Below, one piece after another: positions 61,660-64,000 of a stretch of DNA of 64,000 bases. The notes under the pieces are model-generated. The model was not told the DNA's origin. It worked only from the letters and a program-made list of their open reading frames with translations, and ran no database searches. Position 1 is the stretch's first letter; each line of letters starts with the position of its first letter. Source of the stretch: Gimesia alba. GTDB taxonomy: Bacteria > Planctomycetota > Planctomycetia > Planctomycetales > Planctomycetaceae. A program made the translations under genes and the position numbers. The stretch lies in NCBI RefSeq assembly GCF_007744675.1, contig NZ_CP036269.1:1193501-1257500 (forward strand), written 5' to 3'.

Positions 61660-61936
61660 AGTACCATCCGTGGTATTGCGACTGACGAATATGCTGAAGG
61701 GATCGATAGTGAGAATGGAGTCTGTCTCATTAAGACAGACCGTAGAAAGGAGCCGTAATTTAACAAATATTGGGATGCAGGTGTAGAGCAATTCCCCGCT
61801 GGTATTTAGGATCAAATCGGTCCCCCTTGCCGATCACGGGTAGATGCGATACGCTGAATGGTGATTGGATCGCTGTGGACGATCGACGCTGTATCTTATA
61901 TTCTGGTAACGGCTTACATTAAGGGGTCCTGATACT

Positions 61937-63058
61937 TTGCCGCGACGACTGACGATCACTGTTCCTTCTCTCAGCCTCGGCGGCGCGGAGGGTGTTGCTG
62001 CAATGATGGCCAATCATTGGGCTCTGGAAGGCGAGACGGTCACGCTGATTACCCTGGATTCTGCGGAGACAGATACGTTTCAACTGTCAGATTCGGTTCA
62101 GCGACGTGCGTTGGGTCTGATGCAGGACTCAAACAATCTGTGGCAAGCGGTCTACAACAACTGGTACCGAATCAAAAAGTTGCGGGAAGCAATTTCACAG
62201 TCCGAGCCGGATGTGGTCATCAGCCTGACTGATCGGATGAATGTACTGACTCTGCTGGCATCGCACCAATCGAAGTGCCCCGTTCTGATCTCGGAACGTT
62301 CCGATCCACGGCATCATCCAATCGGCCGTCTCTGGTCAGTTTTGCGTAAATACATGTATCCGCGCGCCACTGCTGTCGTCGTTCAGACAGAGGGAGTCGC
62401 CGATTATTTTCGAGAGTGGCTCAAGTCGACTCCGATTGAAGTCATTCCCAATGCGGTGCCTTCGCCTCGTACACCCGATGTACCCGTTGTCACAGAACAG
62501 GATGTGCTTGAGCGTCCGCCGTCGCATCTGATTTTGGGAATGGGACGACTTTCCTATGAAAAGGGATTTGATATGTTGATCGATGCCTTTTCGTTCTTGG
62601 CTCACGAATTTCCGGAGTGGAAATTACGAATCTTAGGCGAGGGGCCATTACGCGACTCGTTACAGGCAACCATTAATCAGCGCGGATTAGAGGAACAGAT
62701 TGAATTAACAGGCTGGGTTGCCGATCCTGAAGTTTTTTTGGACCAGGGAGAAATATTTGTGTTACCCTCAAGGTATGAAGGCTTTCCAAATGCGTTACTC
62801 CAGGCGATGTCCCGCGGCTTAGCGTGTATCAGTTTTGACTGTGAAAGTGGTCCGGCTGATATTGCACGCGAGGACCTGCAGGTGATGCTTGTGCCTGCCG
62901 AAAATGTAAGCGAGTTAACCCGGGCGATGAGAGAGCTCATGCAAGATGAACGTTTATGTAAAGAGGTGGCCGTCCAGAATCTGCAAGTCACCAAGCAATT
63001 TTCAGCCGCCCGCTATTTTGAATCCTGGGATCAACTCATTAATCAAACCATTTCCTGA
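61937..63058 (+). CDS. GT4-type glycosyltransferase
   Basis: The 373-residue GT-B glycosyltransferase starts at TTG 61937, with AAGGGG about ten bases before; no ATG is available. The N-terminal motif is VPSLSLGGAEGVAAMMANHW. The C-terminal donor domain has LILGMGRLSYEKGFDMLIDA, LRILGEGPLRDSL, IELTGWVADPEVFLDQGEIF and FVLPSRYEGFPNALLQAMSR, with the Glu-x7-Glu pattern of GT4 in the last. It probably adds a sugar to a lipid-linked or capsular glycan. The next gene starts 11 bases later on the same strand. Confidence 0.9.
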   Translation: MPRRLTITVPSLSLGGAEGVAAMMANHWALEGETVTLITLDSAETDTFQLSDSVQRRALGLMQDSNNLWQAVYNNWYRIKKLREAISQSEPDVVISLTDRMNVLTLLASHQSKCPVLISERSDPRHHPIGRLWSVLRKYMYPRATAVVVQTEGVADYFREWLKSTPIEVIPNAVPSPRTPDVPVVTEQDVLERPPSHLILGMGRLSYEKGFDMLIDAFSFLAHEFPEWKLRILGEGPLRDSLQATINQRGLEEQIELTGWVADPEVFLDQGEIFVLPSRYEGFPNALLQAMSRGLACISFDCESGPADIAREDLQVMLVPAENVSELTRAMRELMQDERLCKEVAVQNLQVTKQFSAARYFESWDQLINQTIS

Positions 63059-63069
63059 AAAGCCACGAT

Positions 63070-63444
63070 ATGCAACAGTATGTTATTTTACGTCACGATT
63101 TTCCCGAGCTACATTGGGATTTGATGCTGGAACATGAAGGCGTCCTCAAGACCTGGCGGCTGCCCGTCGCGCCAGAGATTGATCCTGCTTCAGATGAATC
63201 GTCGATTGATCTTCTCGTGGAAGCGTTACCCGATCATCGAATCGCCTATCTCGAATACGAAGGGCCGGTCAGTGGCGATCGAGGAGAAGTCAGCCGCTGG
63301 GATCGTGGATCACTGACGCTGCTGGAATATAACGATGACAGTCTAGTCGCGTTGCTGACTGGTGAAGAACTGGCGGGACGTGTGACGCTCAAAAAAACGG
63401 ATCAGGAAAATCAGTGGAGTTTGAATTACACAGCGTTTTTTTAA
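63070..63444 (+). CDS. stand-alone LigD-type 3'-phosphoesterase domain
   Basis: The 124-residue protein matches the LigD 3'-phosphoesterase (PE) domain by its start YVILRHDFPELHWDLMLEHE and LKTWRLPVAP, plus DHRIAYLEYEGPVSGDRGEV and SRWDRGSL. Compared with the well-studied Pseudomonas LigD PE (His42, His48, Asp50, Arg52, His84, Tyr88, from memory), His9, His15, Asp17, His56 and Tyr60 are kept, but the Arg is Met19. Such domains trim 3'-phosphates or ribonucleotides at breaks. No ligase or polymerase domain is attached. It starts 11 bases after the glycosyltransferase stop. Confidence 0.75.
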   Translation: MQQYVILRHDFPELHWDLMLEHEGVLKTWRLPVAPEIDPASDESSIDLLVEALPDHRIAYLEYEGPVSGDRGEVSRWDRGSLTLLEYNDDSLVALLTGEELAGRVTLKKTDQENQWSLNYTAFF

Positions 63445-63494
63445 AGTCGTATGCCGATCGTAGAGTGAAACTGTTCAGACAATGCCGGTAAGAA

Positions 63495-64000
63495 TTATTT
63501 TTTGACCTCGGCCTTACCAGCAATGCGAAACATTCCCGGCTCAACACCAAGTGCCGTTAAGTCGGGAAACTCTGATTTTCCACGATCAAGATAAACGATT
63601 AAGACATCGTTTCCATTCATCTGGCTCCATTCAATATACCAGCCGTCTGCCCGCGCTTCCTGAATCAGATCGGTAATGGCATCATCAATGGGAATGGGCA
63701 GCAGGCCGGCGCGGGCTTTATCCAACTCAAGGACAAGTTGATTTTCTTTGAGCAGCCAAGGCTTGAATTTCAGGCTGATGATGCCCGACCATTTTTTGAG
63801 TGTCAGGTGAAAACCCAGTTCCACATGATCTTTTTCGAACTTTACGAGGGGATCAGAAATACCTTCAGGCACCCATTCGTTATACTTTTGGTGTAATTCT
63901 TCTGCCAGCCAGGCATTCACCTGTTGTTCGCTGAATTCCTGAGACCAAGTCGGCTCTTTATTGCGGACGTCATTGACCACTTGCATCGAACGTTGAACAA
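63495..64000 (-). CDS. uncharacterised protein, partial at right edge
   Basis: The frame runs open to the right edge (codons before ATG 63986 are all sense), so the start may lie outside and the N-terminus may be missing. The visible 163 or more residues are soluble and rich in Leu, Lys and Trp. A segment SEQQVNAWLAEELHQKYNEW is followed by beta strands (VKFEKDHVELGFHLTLKKW, GIISLKFKPWLL), a plan that recalls lipid-binding DUF2140/LmeA-like proteins. This is only a resemblance. Stop TTA (minus) is at 63495-63497. Confidence 0.55.
   Translation of the reverse strand, partial: VQRSMQVVNDVRNKEPTWSQEFSEQQVNAWLAEELHQKYNEWVPEGISDPLVKFEKDHVELGFHLTLKKWSGIISLKFKPWLLKENQLVLELDKARAGLLPIPIDDAITDLIQEARADGWYIEWSQMNGNDVLIVYLDRGKSEFPDLTALGVEPGMFRIAGKAEVKK

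Overview
The window is most likely from a marine planctomycete, and a Gimesia-like genome fits best. This rests on protein character, not on a database search. Two DUF1559 pseudopilin-like proteins carry the [20 protein letters not shown] leader followed by [12 protein letters not shown]. There is also a Tat-exported Gfo/Idh/MocA oxidoreductase beside a DUF1080 protein, CxxCH/PQQ-propeller exported proteins, Q/P-rich exported proteins and a Cys-rich CGCxSA protein. GC content looks to be near 50 %. Both ends cut a gene: an alpha/beta hydrolase on the left and an uncharacterised protein on the right. No tRNA, rRNA, CRISPR array, transposase or prophage gene was found.

Layout. 0-6.5 kb, all plus strand: frameshifted hydrolase, orphan gene, macro-domain protein, methyltransferase-like protein, membrane-anchored dual-specificity phosphatase, nitrilase-family amidase, amidohydrolase, GrpB protein and a small one-TM protein. 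6.7-11 kb: small soluble orphans (DUF2314-ankyrin and others), two NUDIX hydrolases, a small membrane protein with an overlapping partner, and a PhyH dioxygenase. 10.9-11.7 kb: an 800-base region dense in hairpins and ending in a 140-bp BIME-like repeat, whose second copy lies at 27.1 kb. 11.7-21.9 kb: MMPL/RND transporter, C45 peptidase-like protein, NAD(P)H-hydrate dehydratase, alpha-glucan phosphorylase, sugar-phosphate transferase and two membrane proteins, one AT-rich.

22-27 kb: Cys-rich exported protein, DUF1559 protein, PQQ-like propeller and a c-type haem protein; the last two overlap by ATGA and look like one electron-transfer unit. 27.6-31 kb: oxidoreductase, DUF1080 protein and mtnA. 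31-38.9 kb: a group of exported low-complexity proteins around a CpaC-like secretin, with an OmpA-like and a TPR lipoprotein. This looks like the outer-membrane part of a Tad-type apparatus without its motor. 38.9-43 kb, minus strand: a divergent dnaA, a GNAT acetyltransferase, and an ECF sigma/anti-sigma pair.

43.6-50.5 kb: lipoprotein aldose epimerase, a CehA/McbA-like metallohydrolase with an EF-hand pair, a second PHP-like hydrolase on the other strand, and a DUF1559 gene with three TGCA...TGCA sites upstream. 51-64 kb: squalene/phytoene synthase, a long disordered exported protein with a YHS-like end, SppA, a PLDc_N-like/TPR membrane protein, an esterase, a UbiD-family decarboxylase (possibly menaquinone pathway), a metallophosphoesterase, an endonuclease/exonuclease/phosphatase protein, a glycosyltransferase and a stand-alone LigD-type 3'-phosphoesterase domain.

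Most genes have an AGGA/GGAG ribosome site, and several transcription units end in clear hairpin terminators. The observations most worth follow-up are the covarying BIME pair, the substitutions in DnaA, the orphan secretin module, the operator-like sites before the DUF1559 gene at 50.5 kb, the propeller-haem pair and the minimal LigD-type phosphoesterase.
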